NCBI GenBank assembly: GCA_964017235.1
Contig: OZ024927.1
Location: forward strand, 26,369,160 to 26,433,159
Source: Sabellastarte sp. h YS-2021
Taxonomy: Eukaryota > Annelida > Polychaeta > Sabellida > Sabellidae
Length of the DNA stretch: 64,000 nucleotides
Direction: 5' to 3'
Every line of letters begins with the position of its first letter. Position 1 is the first letter of the stretch. The notes under the pieces are model-generated. The model was not told the DNA's origin and did no database searches. It was given only the letters and a program-made list of their open reading frames with translations. The position numbers and the translations under genes were made by a program. This document shows, piece by piece, positions 44,601 through 59,600 of the stretch.

Positions 44601-47600
44601 TCGCTTGGCAACAGGAGCTGGCGATGGTATGGGAGATGAGAGACTGCTGTGTGGACTGGCAACTAGGGGAGTCTGGGCTTCACAGGATGCTGGAGATGAG
44701 CTGGCTCGAGGTTGGGGGATTTGTAGGTGTGGGGCAGTCAGAGGTGCACTGCCTAGTGTCTGCGGTGTTGTGGTCATTGATTGCACGGTGTGCATGGAGA
44801 TGCTGGATTGATGAGGTTGAATGGAGCTTTGCTGGGCTGACTGAATCACACTTAGCTGTCCCTGTACAATCTGGGTGTTATTTGGATTGAGCTGTCCCTG
44901 TACAATCTGTGTGTTGCTTGGATTGTTGCTAACAAACTGAGCAGTTCCATGTGGCATCAACTGTGTTGCTACTGGTTGTTGGGAAGATATTTGGGCTGCC
45001 TGTAGTGTTGGCTGTGGATTCGGGGTCACAAACTGAACTGCTCCTTGCAACACCACCTGTGGCTTGCTGCTCAACTGACCTTCCCCAATGGCAACCTGAG
45101 GCACAAACTGCTGACCTGTGACATTTGCAACAGCTTGACCTTGAGAGGTGACATATGACTGACCTGCAGCTGCCTGTATGGCTAGTGGTGGTGGAGGGGT
45201 GGGTGACTGAGTATTGACCACATGCCCATGAGTGGTCACTAACTGCTTCAGCTGACCTTGATGCATAATTTGTGGCTGCCCTTGACACTGGATATAACCT
45301 TGACCTTTGAGAGGCACACCTGGTGGCAGGTTGATTTGTATTGATCCTCCCGACTGTTGCACACCTCCTGCCATCACAAGTTGAGTGTTAGATGACAACA
45401 GTGTAGCTGGCTGCGTAGTTGAGATCATGTGACTGGTTTGTGCCATGGAAATGGGGGCAGGGCGGGGTTGAATAGGGATGAGTTTTTGACTAGGTTGGGC
45501 TTTGAGTTGAGTGGAACTTAAGGTTGAGGCAGTGGGACTAGCAGATACACTGGAGGCTATGGCTGAAGGAATGGACACAGTGGTCTGAACACTTGACCTT
45601 GTCAAGGTCATTGCTGTGGCTGTTATTGTCATAGAAGATTGAGATTCTGTGCTTATGGAAACACTTGAGTCTATAGGTGCTATTGACAGATTTGTTGGTT
45701 GACCAGTGGACAGTGCCACTGAAGAAGTATGGCAACTGGTCAATGACTGAGATGGTAAGACAGCAGCAAGGGATGAAGAAGAGGTCTGGGCTTGACTGTA
45801 TGGGACTGAATACACTGGAATGGCGGTAGAAGTCACAGAATGAGAAGATGGCATGTGGTCACTGCTAGTGTCCATCTGGTCATCATCTGACCCATCATCA
45901 CACCCATCCACCTGCATGCCCAGTGGTAAACTTTCTTTACCAACCTCTTCTGCAGATTGCTGTATATTACTTGTTGAGTCTGCACTATTATCTGCATTAA
46001 GTGTCTGAGAATCATTGGTATCCATTAGGTCATTGGATGACCCAGTTTGTGCATGACCTGAGTGATTACCTCCTACATTCACGGGTTCAGGATGCCCATT
46101 AAACAAGTGTGACGGGTGTTTGTTATTGATTAAATTCAAGTTCACCTGAGATTCAGAACTGATGTTATCAGATGCAGCAGCATCGGGTTTTGTTGAGTCC
46201 TGCACTGAATGGTCTGTATTTCCTAAATGATGGCCCACCCCATTAATGCCCTTGAGTTGCTCTTTTAAGCGGTTTGTATCCTTCATAAGCTGAGCTATTC
46301 GTGCCTTCTTCTCCTCAACCGAGCTGTTGAACAAGGGAGATAGTTCTTTTGAAGCACATGGTGGTTTGGCAGAGTCATTGTGAGACAAGCCATTGAACAG
46401 TTCATTGGGCTGTTGACTTTCATTTGCTATGTTACTATTGACTGGCTCACTTGAGGCAGAAGGAAGGATATTGGCATCACAGTGTACATGACTGGTTTTC
46501 ATCTCAACTACAGAGGATTCAGCAGATTTCTCGGTGATCAATTCTGTATGATCGACACTACTTAGCTTGTTCACAGAGACGTGAGGATTCGAACTGTTCA
46601 CATTAGAGACAACATCTTTGGTAGAAGGTTTAAGACTATCCTGATTATTTATCTCATTTATTGCTGGAGGACAGTTCTCTTTGTAGAAAACAGCAGTGTC
46701 TGTGGCCAGTCTGTCCTTTTGTGCACTGGGAAGCACTGACTCATCAGATCTATTATCACATATAGGAGTATCAACAATAGGTGCAGGGATAAGTGGCTTA
46801 TCCACATTTGTATTTTCTGCAGTAGGCTGATTCTGTTCTGCTTTAGAGGATCTCCTCGATGAGGTTTTATTTTGGTTTTTCACACGAGGGGGCCTAGCTC
46901 TTTTTGACTTAGTCTTTTGTGTTTCACTTAGTTGACTAGTTGCATTTTCTTGGCTATTGTGTCCTTGAGCAAACTGTTGAAACTGGCTCTGAAAGCTACT
47001 GGCATGCCACTGATTCTGCTGTTGGGGATTTTCCACATGACCCTGGGTACTAGTGGCTTGTCCTTGCCACTGGTTGGTTGTCCATTGCTGCCCCTGCTGG
47101 TTAACTGGCTTCTTTGATGTGGCTGTTTGTTCTTGAAATGTATTTGCAACAACTGGTATATTATGCTGTGCAGACTGAGACCCCATCTGCTGCTGAGTAC
47201 TTTGTGGGACTTGATGGTTGGCTTGGGGGATTTGACTACTTAAGGCACCTTGTGGAACTGCACATTGCAGATTGTTGGCAACGGGTTGTGGCATGTGACC
47301 ACCCAGTGGAACATTTGGCATTGGATTTTGTTGAGACAGGAGGTGTTGATGATGTGCAATGCTTTGAGATTTGTTTGAGTCACTCTGTTGATTAGGCATA
47401 GTATTCACAAAATTCTGTGCTGGGAAAGTATTTATTCCTTGCTGATTAACGTAGTTTGCATCAGCCTGAAGCTGACCCATGCTTGCCCCTTGAGATGATG
47501 AATCCTCTAGTCTGGGTGGTGACATCTGTAACTGACTCAGAAATCCCCCAGGCACAATGGGGACTGATACCTGTTCCATGAATGGTTGGTTCTGGTTCAT

Positions 47601-50600
47601 ATTCACCTGAACATTGGAAATGGGTCCCGGGGTATTTGGCTGTTGTGGAGTTTGTATCACACTTTCTGCCTGCATATTCGTGCTGTTCTGCCGACTAATG
47701 TCCATTGTGTTTATGATCTGATGACCCACTTTTGCCAATGGATTTTGTTGCTGTGTCCCTCCTGCCGAACCCTGAGGTTGAACCTGGGGAATCACTCCTG
47801 CATTATACTGGTTTCCTTTCTGCTGGATATTCTGGAATCCAGTCTGGTGGTGCTGATGCTGTATGTTCCCAAGATATGCTGCATTCGGGATGGGTATACT
47901 TGGTAGACTTGACCCTTGTGGTGTTGCTGTAACAACCGGTTGTTGAACCTTCATTGCTGCGTTGTTTCCTGCTGGATTCAACATGCCTGTAGATGGGACT
48001 GGCAGTTGCTGCAAATGTGGCGATAATGGCGGAGTCTGTATTGAAATGGGAGGTGTGCTTCTGTCTGTATCCAGCTTGTTCAATAGTGCCTGCAAATGTA
48101 AAGAAATATTTACAGTTTGGCACTATGTTTTATTTCAGGTTGGTTTGCCTCATTTAACTATCTTTTAGCGAAACTTTTTCAATATGACCATGGAGTACTG
48201 GTTCTTGCATTGCAGCTATAGTGTACCTTACACAAGGAATGGGTTGGTAGGCCAGGTATCTTGGTATTGACAGCATTTTACTGAAATACCGTGAAAAGAT
48301 TTTCCAACCACCACTTTGCGTGTCAACAGATATAGTTTAAGAGTTAAAATATTGGAAACATATCCCAAATCTTAAGAAATTATAAGCTTTTATCCCATAC
48401 TTTCACATATTTACAGACTTTTATTGCGATTATGTTGAGCCAAATTACCATTTTTGGGTTATGACACATTATAACCTCAATCTCACTTGTCAACTCATAT
48501 ATTTCCAAGGAAAACTTAACATGTTCAAAACAAACCAGAAATCTGAAGAAATTGCAAATGTTTATCCCATATTTTGTGCATCCATGTTTGGTTGGGGTGT
48601 ACTAAAAACGCGAGAGTCCTGGCATTAGAACAATTTAATGCAGGCTGTATACCTACTATAATCATATGGTTATGGGTACACATTTTTTATACCAACCCAC
48701 CCCTACTGTACACCAGAAGACAATTCTAAAATATTTTTGCATACAGTTATAACAAGCAATCAGTGCCCGTGAACAGGTGCTGTGTCAGCTGTGTGTTTTG
48801 AGTTTCAGAGTAGAAGTGACAGAAGAAAAGGACACAAAAGTTGTGCCCTGGAAATGGTGTTCCGAAGGAAAGTAAGAAGGTAACTGTTCAGATGTAAAAA
48901 GTATGTTAAAAGTCACTATGTTATAGCTGACCCCAAAATAGGTGAATCTCATACTGAAACTAAACTAGATTGGGCCAACTCGGCGCCAACATATCCCCAG
49001 ACAGGTCATCACTCACGCCACAGGTTTTGATCGGAAATTTTTTAAAACATAATTACTCATTATTATATGAACTTCAGCACATCAATCTACTCTGTTTATA
49101 TCTCCCCAAGGAAGATGGTGTATCCCCAGACGCCGAATACATAACTCAAATTATATTTTCAATCTTCCTGCAATGATAACTCTAAACCTATTTTCAAAGT
49201 ATTTAAATGATTGATGATTGAATGTCCATTCTAAAATAATAATCCCAAAAGAGCATATCTGTTTCTATATTTGTTGACAAATAAAATATTATTTTTAACT
49301 CAACTCATCATATTTTTCAATCTTCCTTCAAAGTATTTAAATGATTGATGATTCAATGTCCATTCTAAAATTCATAATCCCAAAAGCGCATATCTGTTTC
49401 TATATTTGTTCACAAATAAAATATTATTTAAAAAAAAATTGTTTATATTATTATTTTATTATATTATTTTTAGAATTTGCAAATTGTTTTCAGTTATTCA
49501 TTTCCTCTATACCTATATATGTGGTCCATATATATGCAACCTAAATATGTGACACAATCTCAGTTCTGACTCCCCTTTGTGTTATATGTAATGAAGCCCA
49601 CCACCTCCCACCCCCACCCCTCTCCCCTTCTCCACACCTCTCTCACTATTACACAAGATCTGCAACCCCATTGAGTTCTTTGTTTCTCATCTGATATCAT
49701 TAAATACCATTGTTTATTTAGTGTCACTCAATATAGCTGGAGGTCCCAGAGGTGGGTGGGGGGAATCCGGGTGGGGGATGTGGGTTGAGCATAAATGGTA
49801 AACAAACAATCTATATAAAAGGGGTACTCAAATACAAAAAGAATTGAGAATTTTAAGTATGTGATTATCAACTGAAATGAGTTCATAACTGTAGGAGCTG
49901 TGCCAAAATTAACTGAGGCAAGTTGAATAAAACTGGGCTAGTTGAGGGTTAAAAATCCCCTAGTTTTACTACATAAGGATATAATTTCATTAATATTGGG
50001 ACTTAAAGCTCAATTAAAGTGTCCATTTTGTCTACTTGAATATGTTTAACCAGTTTCATTTTAAAAAGTGAAAAACTCAGCAAGCAGAGGTATAACACAC
50101 AAAAATAAGTTCTTAAAAGACTAAGATAGCCATAACATTATTAATATTCAAAATTTAAATAGACAGGCATTTCCTTTTAAAAATTCAAAGATTTCAGCTC
50201 TATACCCCACATCGTTTGACAGTTACTGGGCTTTAAAGTGGCATAATATCCATAAATTGGGTTTCTGTGGGCATTTTACAATTGTTAAAGAGACCTTAGC
50301 AATTAAACTACAGATCTGAAACTTTTTGGGGGACATACATAACAAACAAAAATTATATATAATACAGTTTAAGACTGGTCACACTAAGCATTTCCAAATA
50401 ACAGGGCAAAATACGGAAAAAATGTCAAAAAAGGCACTTGGGCGAGTGTCTATGGCCCTCATACACAGGTTAAATGTCTACTAAAAACCTTGATTTTCGG
50501 CATATGTAAAAAGGACATAATAATGCATTTCCAGATGGGATTTCAGCTCCATCAATCACATAGTTTAACAGTTACAGGGCTTAAAGGTGGTAAAAAGTCC

Positions 50601-53600
50601 AAATATTGGGTCATTGTGGGCCTTTTAGAGATCTCGATGTGGCTTTCAAATTAAAGCTTCAGACTTAAAATTTGTTACATACTAAGATTACACATAGAAT
50701 ATGTATCTAATAAAGTTTGAAACTTCTCAGACTTACCATTTCCAAGTTACAGAGCAAAATATGTGAAAAATGTCTTAAAAGGGTCACTCAGGTGGGTGTT
50801 TAAGGTCCTCATACACAGGTTAAATGTCTACTTGAAGCCTTGATTTTTGGCACATGTGAAAAGAACATAATAATGTATTCCCAGATGAGATTTCAGCTCT
50901 ATCAGTCGCATAGTTTAACAGTCACAGGCCTTAAAATTGGCAAAAAGTCCAAATATTGGGTCTTTATGGGGCCTTCTAGAGACCTAAATGTAGCATTCAA
51001 ATTAAAGCTTCAGACTTAAAATTTGTCACATACTAAGATTACACATAGAATATGCATCTAATACAGTCTGAAACTTCTTAGACTTACCATTTCCAAGTTA
51101 CAGGGAAAAATATGTGAAAAATGTCTAAAAATGGTCACTCGGGTGGGGATTTATGGTCCTCATACACAGGTTAAATGTCTTCTTAAAGCCTTAATTTTTG
51201 GCACATATAAAAATAACATACTAATATCTTCTCAGATAGGATTTGAGCTCTATCAGTCACATAGTTTGACAGTCACAGGGCTTAAAAGTAGCAAAAAGTC
51301 CAAATATTGGGTCTTTGGGAGCCTTTTAGAGACCTCAATTTGACCTTCAAAATTAAAGCTTCAGACTTAAAATCTGTTACATACTAAGATTACACACAGA
51401 ATATATATCTAATACAGTTTGAAACTTCTCAGACTTACCATTTCCAAGTTACAGGGAAAAAGATGTGAAAAATGTCTTATAAGGGTCACTCGGGTGGGTG
51501 TTTATGGTCCTGATACACAGGTTAACTGTCTATTAAAGGCCTAAATGTTGGGGCACATATAAGAAAACACATAGATATATTCCCAGATGATATTTAACTT
51601 AGATGAGAGACATAGTTTGAAAGCTACAGTGCTTGAAAGTGGCAAAAAGTGCATAAATTGGGTCTCTGTGGGCACTTTTGAGACCTTAAGTCGACCCCTT
51701 TGGGTAAACCTACAGCCCTAAAATTTTCTACAGACAAGGATTACATATCAAAGTTATACCTAGCGCAGTTTGAGACTCATCAGAATTATCACTTCCAAAT
51801 TATAGGGCAAAATATGTGTAAAGTATAGCAAAAAATCCCTAAGTGGGGGTATTTATGGGCCTCAAACACAATTTTCTCCTCAACTTAAAGTCATGATTTT
51901 CGGCACATGTACTAAGAACATATTAATGTGTTGTCAGGTAAAATTTCAGCCAGCTGAGCATCATAGTTTGTGACCTACAGGGCTCTAAGTGGCCAAAAGT
52001 GCAATTTCTGACCTTAAGGTGGCCATAAGTTCTTTTTTACTGGGAGTTTAAGGTCACCTTAAAATAAGGATCTTCCTTTGGGCACCCTTAACATGTGTAC
52101 CAAGTTTGAAAAAAAAATATTAATTTGTTTTTGAGTTATCGCGTCCACAAGGAAATTTCTACGGCGGCGGCGGCGGCGCGACGGACCTGAATCCAATATA
52201 TCCCCGACTTTCGTCTGGGGATATAATAATCTAAATGCAATAGTTTTCAAGTTATACGTGACTTACTCAACCGTGATAACCTAAAATTAGCTATTACTCA
52301 GCTATGCCATGAGCTACTGGTCTGAAATTTTACTATGTTATAGCTGACCCAAAAGTAGCTGAATAACATATTTACACAAAATTCTCTAAATGCAATAGTT
52401 TTCAAGTTACAAGTGATTTTACTCATGATGGAAGTTACTGAAAAGTCCAAAAGTAGCTATTGAGATACACACCCAAGTTACTCACCATGTTGTAACTATG
52501 GAAAAAGTAGCTGAATAACATATTTTAACAAAATGCTCTAAATGCAATACTTTTCAAGTTATAATTGATTTAGTGCATGATTTCATTAATTTTAATGCAT
52601 TAAAAATTATTTAGAAAATTCACAAAAAAATAATTAAGAAAGATCCAGGTCTGACACTCACACAAGAGAATCTACTTGTGACCTAGTACATATGTGCAAG
52701 ATATTAGAGAAATCTCTGCAATAGTCACTGAGAAAATTGTGATAAAGTGTTAAAATTTTCATACTTAGGGTGGGGGGTACCTCACTTATAATGGCTCTAG
52801 CAAACAGACGAACAAACAGATCTGCATGCCTTGAACAGTTTTTCATGCTAGGTAGATAAGCTATCTTTTAAAAAAACAGCATGTCTCTGGGCCTTGTAGT
52901 TTCAGAGAAGTCGCTCACGCGTATGCGTACGTCCACACGGCAGAGTGATGCCATAATGTCAGCTGACTGACAAGTCAGCTGACATAACAAGAGAGTATAG
53001 CTGTACAACTCCACAGAGAATTTTTCAAACGAAATTTTCATTGATGCACAATTGTTTCTTGACAGAAATAAATTCAATGCATGTAAATCTAGATTCACCA
53101 ACATATACCACATATTTTTGAGAGAAATCGCACTCTAAAAAAAAGGGTAAAGGGTCAGAATTAGACCCGATGACTTACATGTTGTAACATAGGTGCCAGC
53201 TGGCTTTGACTTGTCAGTGTCAGTGACTGAGGGGTGGGTAGTTTTGCCGTGTTTTGTCCACCAGACTGCACTGTTGTAGTTGCCGTCTTCTGCATCCCAA
53301 GTGGGGTGTTCAGTGGTAGAGGCTTGGTGGTACCAGGATTTTGGTCTGTAGCCTTACTGGTGGCAACGGCCAAAGGAGATAAAGGAGTGGGTGGCCTCGG
53401 GATGGAAAACTGCTTGGCTGGACCACCTGAAATTGTGAGATTCTCAGTAGTAATAAGACCTCTTTTCAGATAGAATATTGTTAAAAATAAACCTTTTTTA
53501 TATTTATCATAGAATGCCAATACCATTTTGAAGAGTAATATTACAAAAAAAAAAAAAAAAATTTTAGCTTGATCTGCCTCATTTTAAGCTTTTCTAAATC

Positions 53601-56600
53601 CAGTTGGTGCTGAATGAATTCACTTTGGACTTTATACTTATGTGTTTATTATATTTACCTACTTCATATTATACTATACTTAAGCACTTTTGTTTTTTCA
53701 TAGTTATTCTACCTCATTACTGCCTATCATTGATTAATCCAAAATAGTGTAAACTGTAACCACAGCTTTTACTTGTGATCTTACCTATTTCTCTCCTTCA
53801 ATCACCATGTTAAATGCGTACTTTACATTATTGCAGGCTACATACACACTATTATCACACATGGTTATGGGTAATGACTGGCTTCTACTGAATGTAAACT
53901 AACTTAACACAAATTTTGTTTTAGTATTTCACCTTGTGGTTGCAGACCCCCAGTGTTACTGGTTCCACACATGGGTGTGGGCTGTGGACCCGGCTTGTAC
54001 TGGATAAACTTGAGTCTCTGTGGCTGGTTTTGACGCTGGTTCACTGGTGGCTGTGGAGTACTGGGAGGACTGGGGATGCTGGCTGGGGCCTGGAGACGTG
54101 GGGCGGTAGGATATCTCACAGGTGGAGGAGTCATGCTACTTGCTCGCTCTGAAAACATATTAAAAGAAATTTATTATAAGAATTTAAAGATTATCGAGAA
54201 CAAATGCTCAATATACTCAAGGTTATTTTACCTGATGTCTCTTAACAATATGCAAACAGATTGAAACTGCATTGTTGCCCATGATGCCTTGTGGAGTCTT
54301 CCAAATTCAACCAGTGTAAAAAACATTATCAAAATGCAAAAATATGATTATAAAGAATATAGGAAGCAAAACGTACCAGTTTGAAAGGAGAGTGGAGTGT
54401 CTCGTCTCTTGATTCCTCGGAGGAACACTTCTGGTGTACCTTCAGGCTTTTCTTGTGACACAATGTCAATACGAGGAAACAACACCCTACAAGCATAACA
54501 TGCAGTTATGTAACTTGAATTAATGAAATTCAAATCTTTATAAATATTTAGTTACTCAGACCCGTGAGTGAACTAAGTGTATGATACCAGTAATTTTATT
54601 AAAAATACATTCTTTTACATAACATTTTAAATCTATTTTGAAGTTACTTTTTTAGTGCACTGGTCCTGTTAGAGATTTCCAGAAAGGGTGGAGTTACAGA
54701 TGTGCCACACTTCAACAAAATTACTGCACAATGCACCATCGATCTCGCAACTATAGTAAATATTTTAAAAGTCTTGAAGCAGGAGCATGAAACTGACAGG
54801 ATTTTTACAAATACCTTTCAGAATTCAACACATGTTGACTCCTGATCACAACTTCAAACTAATTTGTTAAGTCTATGTAAATTATGCTAATTTAATCCAG
54901 ATAATTACAAATACTCTGTTAATCTGGAATAACAGTGAATTATATAGCAATTGCGACTATAATAACTTAAGGGATCACATATTGAAATATTAAAAGATAC
55001 AACTGTGACTGATAATAAATATGTTAGTTTCAGCTAAGTCCTCAAGTACGCTTCGGAGGGTTTATCTTGATATATTTTAAACTTAGAAGTGTCATAAGGA
55101 ATCCTGCATCAATCTACAGTAACTTGAAATACCATGTGTACATACAAAATTTATATTTTGATTTTTTTTCCTTTTGTTAAATGATATTTTTTATTAATAG
55201 ATGTGAAAAAAATCTGAGTTTGATATTACCGTAGCCACTCTCTGAAGTCCCATGGGAAATGTAACCAAATATTTGCAAAGTTAGGGATGGACTTTAATAA
55301 CAACGAAAACCAGCCGGGTGTTTCAAAAAAAATAACCCAAATTTGGGGAAACCGTGTTTCAGCACAAACCACCTGGAAATGAAATAGGCAGTTGGTAAAC
55401 AAATCTCTGCACAATAAAATGTGACATAACAACTAAAATAAGATCTGCCGAAGTCGCTTCTCCCATATAAAAACAAACACGAGGGACGCCTAAATAGTAT
55501 TTTACCTCTTACAGAGATTATCATTCCATGCAATGCCAGGGATTTACCTAAGAGCTGTAGTGAACTGTTTGCTGTCAGGCATTCTCTTCTGGCCACACAC
55601 CCGCAGGAAGCCCAAGTAGATCTGCAGCTGACTGACTACAGCACCATCTACTGGCTCGTAGTGACAATGTAACCATCGGGTTAAGAGAGGGTCAGCCTTG
55701 GGTGGGGTTGGCGGTGGTGTGGGTCTGCCTGGAGGAGGGGTTGCACTCACTGGAGGACGCACTGATGAGTATAAGAAGTAATGAATGTACAGTAAAACCT
55801 TTATTTATTTTCTGTATACTATACATTATGCATTTATACTCTCAAAATTATTCATATTCTGATATTACCTTGTGCCACCATCTAAGAACATACATATACA
55901 CTTAGTCTTCATGTTTTTTTGCATCATTTATGAAATCACAAAACTTGGTTTAAGAAAAGTGACCTGCCGAAAAACACTAAAATATTGATGTCATTTTTTG
56001 CAAAAAACACAATATCAATATTAATCTTTCACACTGCTCAAAAATACGGCTCTCTCTTCTCATTCTACTCACTAGTTTGTGGTGGTGGTGGCGTTGGCAC
56101 TGCTTTTGGCCTGCTTGGAGTTCCACCCTGTGATGCTGCTACAACAGGGGTGGGGATTTTCTGATTGATTGCCTTGCTGCTCTGGGGGGTTGGGGCAGGC
56201 TCGGTTGGCTTCTGTGTGGGCACTGGACTTGTCAGTGAGGCTGGAATGTGCTCCACCACCTTAATCCCCTTAATGGACTCTGGACCATATGACTGGGCCT
56301 CTATGGTCACCAAAGAGATTAAACAGGCTGAAAGGATATTGATTTTATTACTACACAACATTGATTAAATTTTTGACTGAGTTTCATGTCACCTCATAAC
56401 AAAATTTTGGGGGCCAAATTGTGAGGATACCTTTAATTGCCTTTGGGAAATTGTGAAGGATGGGATGCACAACATGAAGTTTGAACACTTTTATATTCTT
56501 TGAAGCAATCTAAGAAGACAACTAAATAATGCCTTCTTGACACTTGCTATGTAAGTTTCTTCAGTTCAGAGAACTGGTATCTGAGAAGGCAGACTATTAT

Positions 56601-59600
56601 ATTCATATTTATCATTACTGACACAGTGTCTTAATGATCATCGTTATGTTTAAAGTTTGAAGTCTCTACCAATTCGGAGTGTGTAGGCTATGATAGTTAT
56701 ATCTTGTATTTTTATGGTCCTATTAAACTTAAATGTTGTACTCTACTTACATACTGCCCTGCTGACGCTTGCTATGTTTGTTGTTGAAGTCTCCCCCAGT
56801 TCAGAGAGCTGGTATAGGCATTCCAGTGTGTAGACTATGAGCTGAATGTCATGCACTGTGAGGTAGGAGATAATTCTGGAGTAGATGTCATGAGGCAGGA
56901 GTTCACATAATGCCTCTTCATTGCTCTCCTTCTGACAGAGTTTACTCAGCATATCCAGGCCTAAAAAACACGATTAATCGCAAAAGTCAACACTTGACAC
57001 TCACTGTTATAAAAATTTGCATATTACAATACAGAATAATCATAAACTTCTACAATATTGCTCAAGGTTCAAACAATTACCATAAACTTCCCAAAAATAT
57101 TTTCATTCAAATTTTAACAAACACCTTAATTACATATTAAATAGCCTCCACAGCATGTCCAAGTTATTTATTCCAAATTATTTTCACAGAATTTATCTGC
57201 GGCAACATTTTGGAAATTTATGGCATACAAAGAATACATGCTTCACAGAGATTTTTCCTCTTTCTGAATACGCCTATAAAAACATTGTACTGTGTATTTA
57301 TACACAGTGCAAGATCTGTTTGCTACTGGACTCAAAGTGCTATTTTGATCAATTTTGACTGCACAACTACAGCCCAAGCTCTCAAGCAACATGCATTCCC
57401 CTAAATTAAGGGCACAGGAGTCTCCGGTATGATCATCAGGTTCTTTAACCTACCACTGCGGATAGGACCCAATGACAGAGGACTGCCATTTGGTCATCCA
57501 AGCCAATATGTATCTGCCTGTACCTGGGATCGAACCAATGTCATCTGTGTTCCCAAGAAGAGTGTGCTACCCACTAGACCACAGTGACAGATGGTTAGTT
57601 TCACATTTGTGGAAGTATATCACACTATCATATGTCACAATTTTATACAAAAAAACCCCCCAAAAACATCAGCTTTATGTTTTTCCAGTACCATGTATAG
57701 GTTGGATAACAAAGTTCTGCCAGCTTACCTGTAACAATTTCAAATTTGTCTGCAGATTTTAAGCACTTGGACAGTGTTGTTATAACATGGGGAGTCGTAA
57801 AGCTGTCTCGAACCTTCAATTCCATCTGAAATAGTGTAAAATTATACTTAAGGTTACTAAATTCTCAATAATGAACATTGCAAAAATATAACTTGTACTT
57901 AAACATCTGTTACGTTTTTCTTTTGAAACTATTTATTTATTATAGTCATACCTTCTTACTCAACAATGTAGATTTGCTGCTACATTTATAATTCTCTCAA
58001 AAAATATTTTTTAATCTTTTTCTTGCAAGTATCTACAATAAACTTGATAAACATAAGGTACACATACCTAATAATTAAAGTTAATGCAAAACTTCCAAGG
58101 TCACCTATATTTTAACAAATCTTTCTCCATATATAAACTAGAGGATCGTTCGCAAAAAAAAAGGATAATGTTTTTGCATAGCAAAAACAAAGCGTCCCGA
58201 AAAGGATATAAAGGTGAGTGCTAAAGTATTAAGGAAATGCTTCGTTTCTAGCCTTATACTGTTGTGGCAACCAAAGTCAGCGCAGTCTGCTCTAGCACGG
58301 TTTTCAAGATATAAGCATTTTTGTGTTTTGCAAAAAATTCGAAAATTCAAAATGTCAGCTATATTTGGCGAGACAAAAATATTTTGAAAATTGGCATGGC
58401 TACTCTGCAGAGATACCCAGCAGGTCAAAAATTTTGTTGAGTTCGCTCCATCTAGCACGGTTTTCGAGATATAAGCATTTTTGTGTTTTGCAAGAACTTT
58501 GAAAATTCAAAATGGCCATCATTTTTGGGGAGACAAAAATTTTTGACAAGACTACTGCCGCGGTGTGTATCTCATCGAGCATTAAAGGAGAAGAAATAGC
58601 TTTTCCGAGATATTCACAATTTTTCATTTTCGTGTGTGAAAGCTCTTCCAAAAGTAGGTGAATGAGTTATTTGAGAAAAATTGGCTATCTGCAATACTAT
58701 TAAGAGATAATTCACATTTACCCATTTTGAGTAGGTGAGTAATTACCTACGGGTCTGGAACTTCACCAAGTGAAAGTTCTCCCAAAAGTAGATGAATGAG
58801 TTATTTGATAAAAATTGGGTATCCGCAATACTTTTAGAGATAATTCGCATTTACTCATTTTGAGTAGGTGAACTAGATTGGGCCAACTCGGCGCCAACAT
58901 ATCCCCAGACAGGTCATCACTCACGCCACAGGTTTTAATCGGGAATTTTTTAAAACATAATTACCCATTATTATATGAACTTCAGCACATCAATCTACTC
59001 TGTTTATATCTCCCCAAGGAAGATGGTGTATCCCCAGACGTCGAATACATAACTCAAATTATATTTTCAATCTTCCTGCAATGATAACTCTAAACCTATT
59101 TTCAAAGTATTTAAATGATTGATGATTGAATGTCCATTCTAAAATAATAATCCCAAAAGAGCATATCTGTTTCTATATTTGTTGACAAATAAAATATTAT
59201 TTTTAACTCAACTCATCATATTTTTCAATCTTCCTTCAAAGTATTTAAATGATTGATGATTCAATGTCCATTCTAAAATTCATAATCCCAAAAGCGCATA
59301 TCTGTTTCTATATTTGTTCACAAATAAAATATTATTTTAAAAAAAATTATTTATATTATTATTTTATTATATTATTTTTAGAATTTGCAAATTGTTTTCA
59401 GTTATTCATTTCCTCTATACCTATATATGTGGTCCATATATATGCAACCTAAATATGTGACACAATCTCAGTTCTGACTCCCCTTTGTGTTATATGTAAT
59501 GAAGCCCACCACCTCCCACCCCCACCCCTCTCCCCTTCTCCACACCTCTCTCACTATTACACAAGATCTGCAACCCCATTGAGTTCTTTGTTTCTCATCT

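Larger units (their letters stand above)
48965..52225 (-). mobile_element. hairpin-ended (Helentron/HINE-like) element, copy A, 3.26 kb
   Basis: On the minus strand it starts TATATCCCCAGACGAAAGTC and folds on itself (ATATCCCCAGAC pairs with GTCGGGGATAT, four-base loop). The arm recurs near the other end as GTCTGGGGATATG, followed by GGCGCCGAGTTGGCCCAATC and CTAG, then TT in the flank. The inside carries about five tandem units of ~350 bp (marker ACACAGGTTAAATGTCTAC at about 50464, 50813, 51165 and 51514) and a short CGG run. No target duplication is needed to restore the flanking repeat. Open frames inside are short and not protein-like. It lies in an ARID2 intron, inside an older ~150-bp satellite stretch (52290-52600). 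Confidence 0.78.

Noticed and set aside
48970-49176. Similar short open frames at 6149-6379 (minus), 48970-49176 and 58878-59084
   Set aside because: They are conserved only because they lie at the same end of three copies of one non-coding element. The frame varies in length and no protein family is recognised.
51131-51343. Identical open frames in copies A and B (51131-51343 and within 60963-61238)
   Set aside because: They fall in the ~350-bp tandem core, do not extend through neighbouring units and have no protein-like composition.
48965-52225. Ordinary TIR transposon reading of copies A and B
   Set aside because: The inverted arms are subterminal at one end and no target duplication exists when the empty site is reconstructed, so a cut-and-paste element is unlikely.
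55226-55596. Open frames in the intron between the two RFX-domain exons of ARID2
   Set aside because: The flanking exons join in phase without them (CTT AG + G GTG), and the frames have no similarity to the family.
57470-57597. Possible tRNA gene on the minus strand
   Set aside because: A and B boxes are present, but acceptor and anticodon stems do not pair and an unrelated body follows, so a tRNA-derived SINE fits better.
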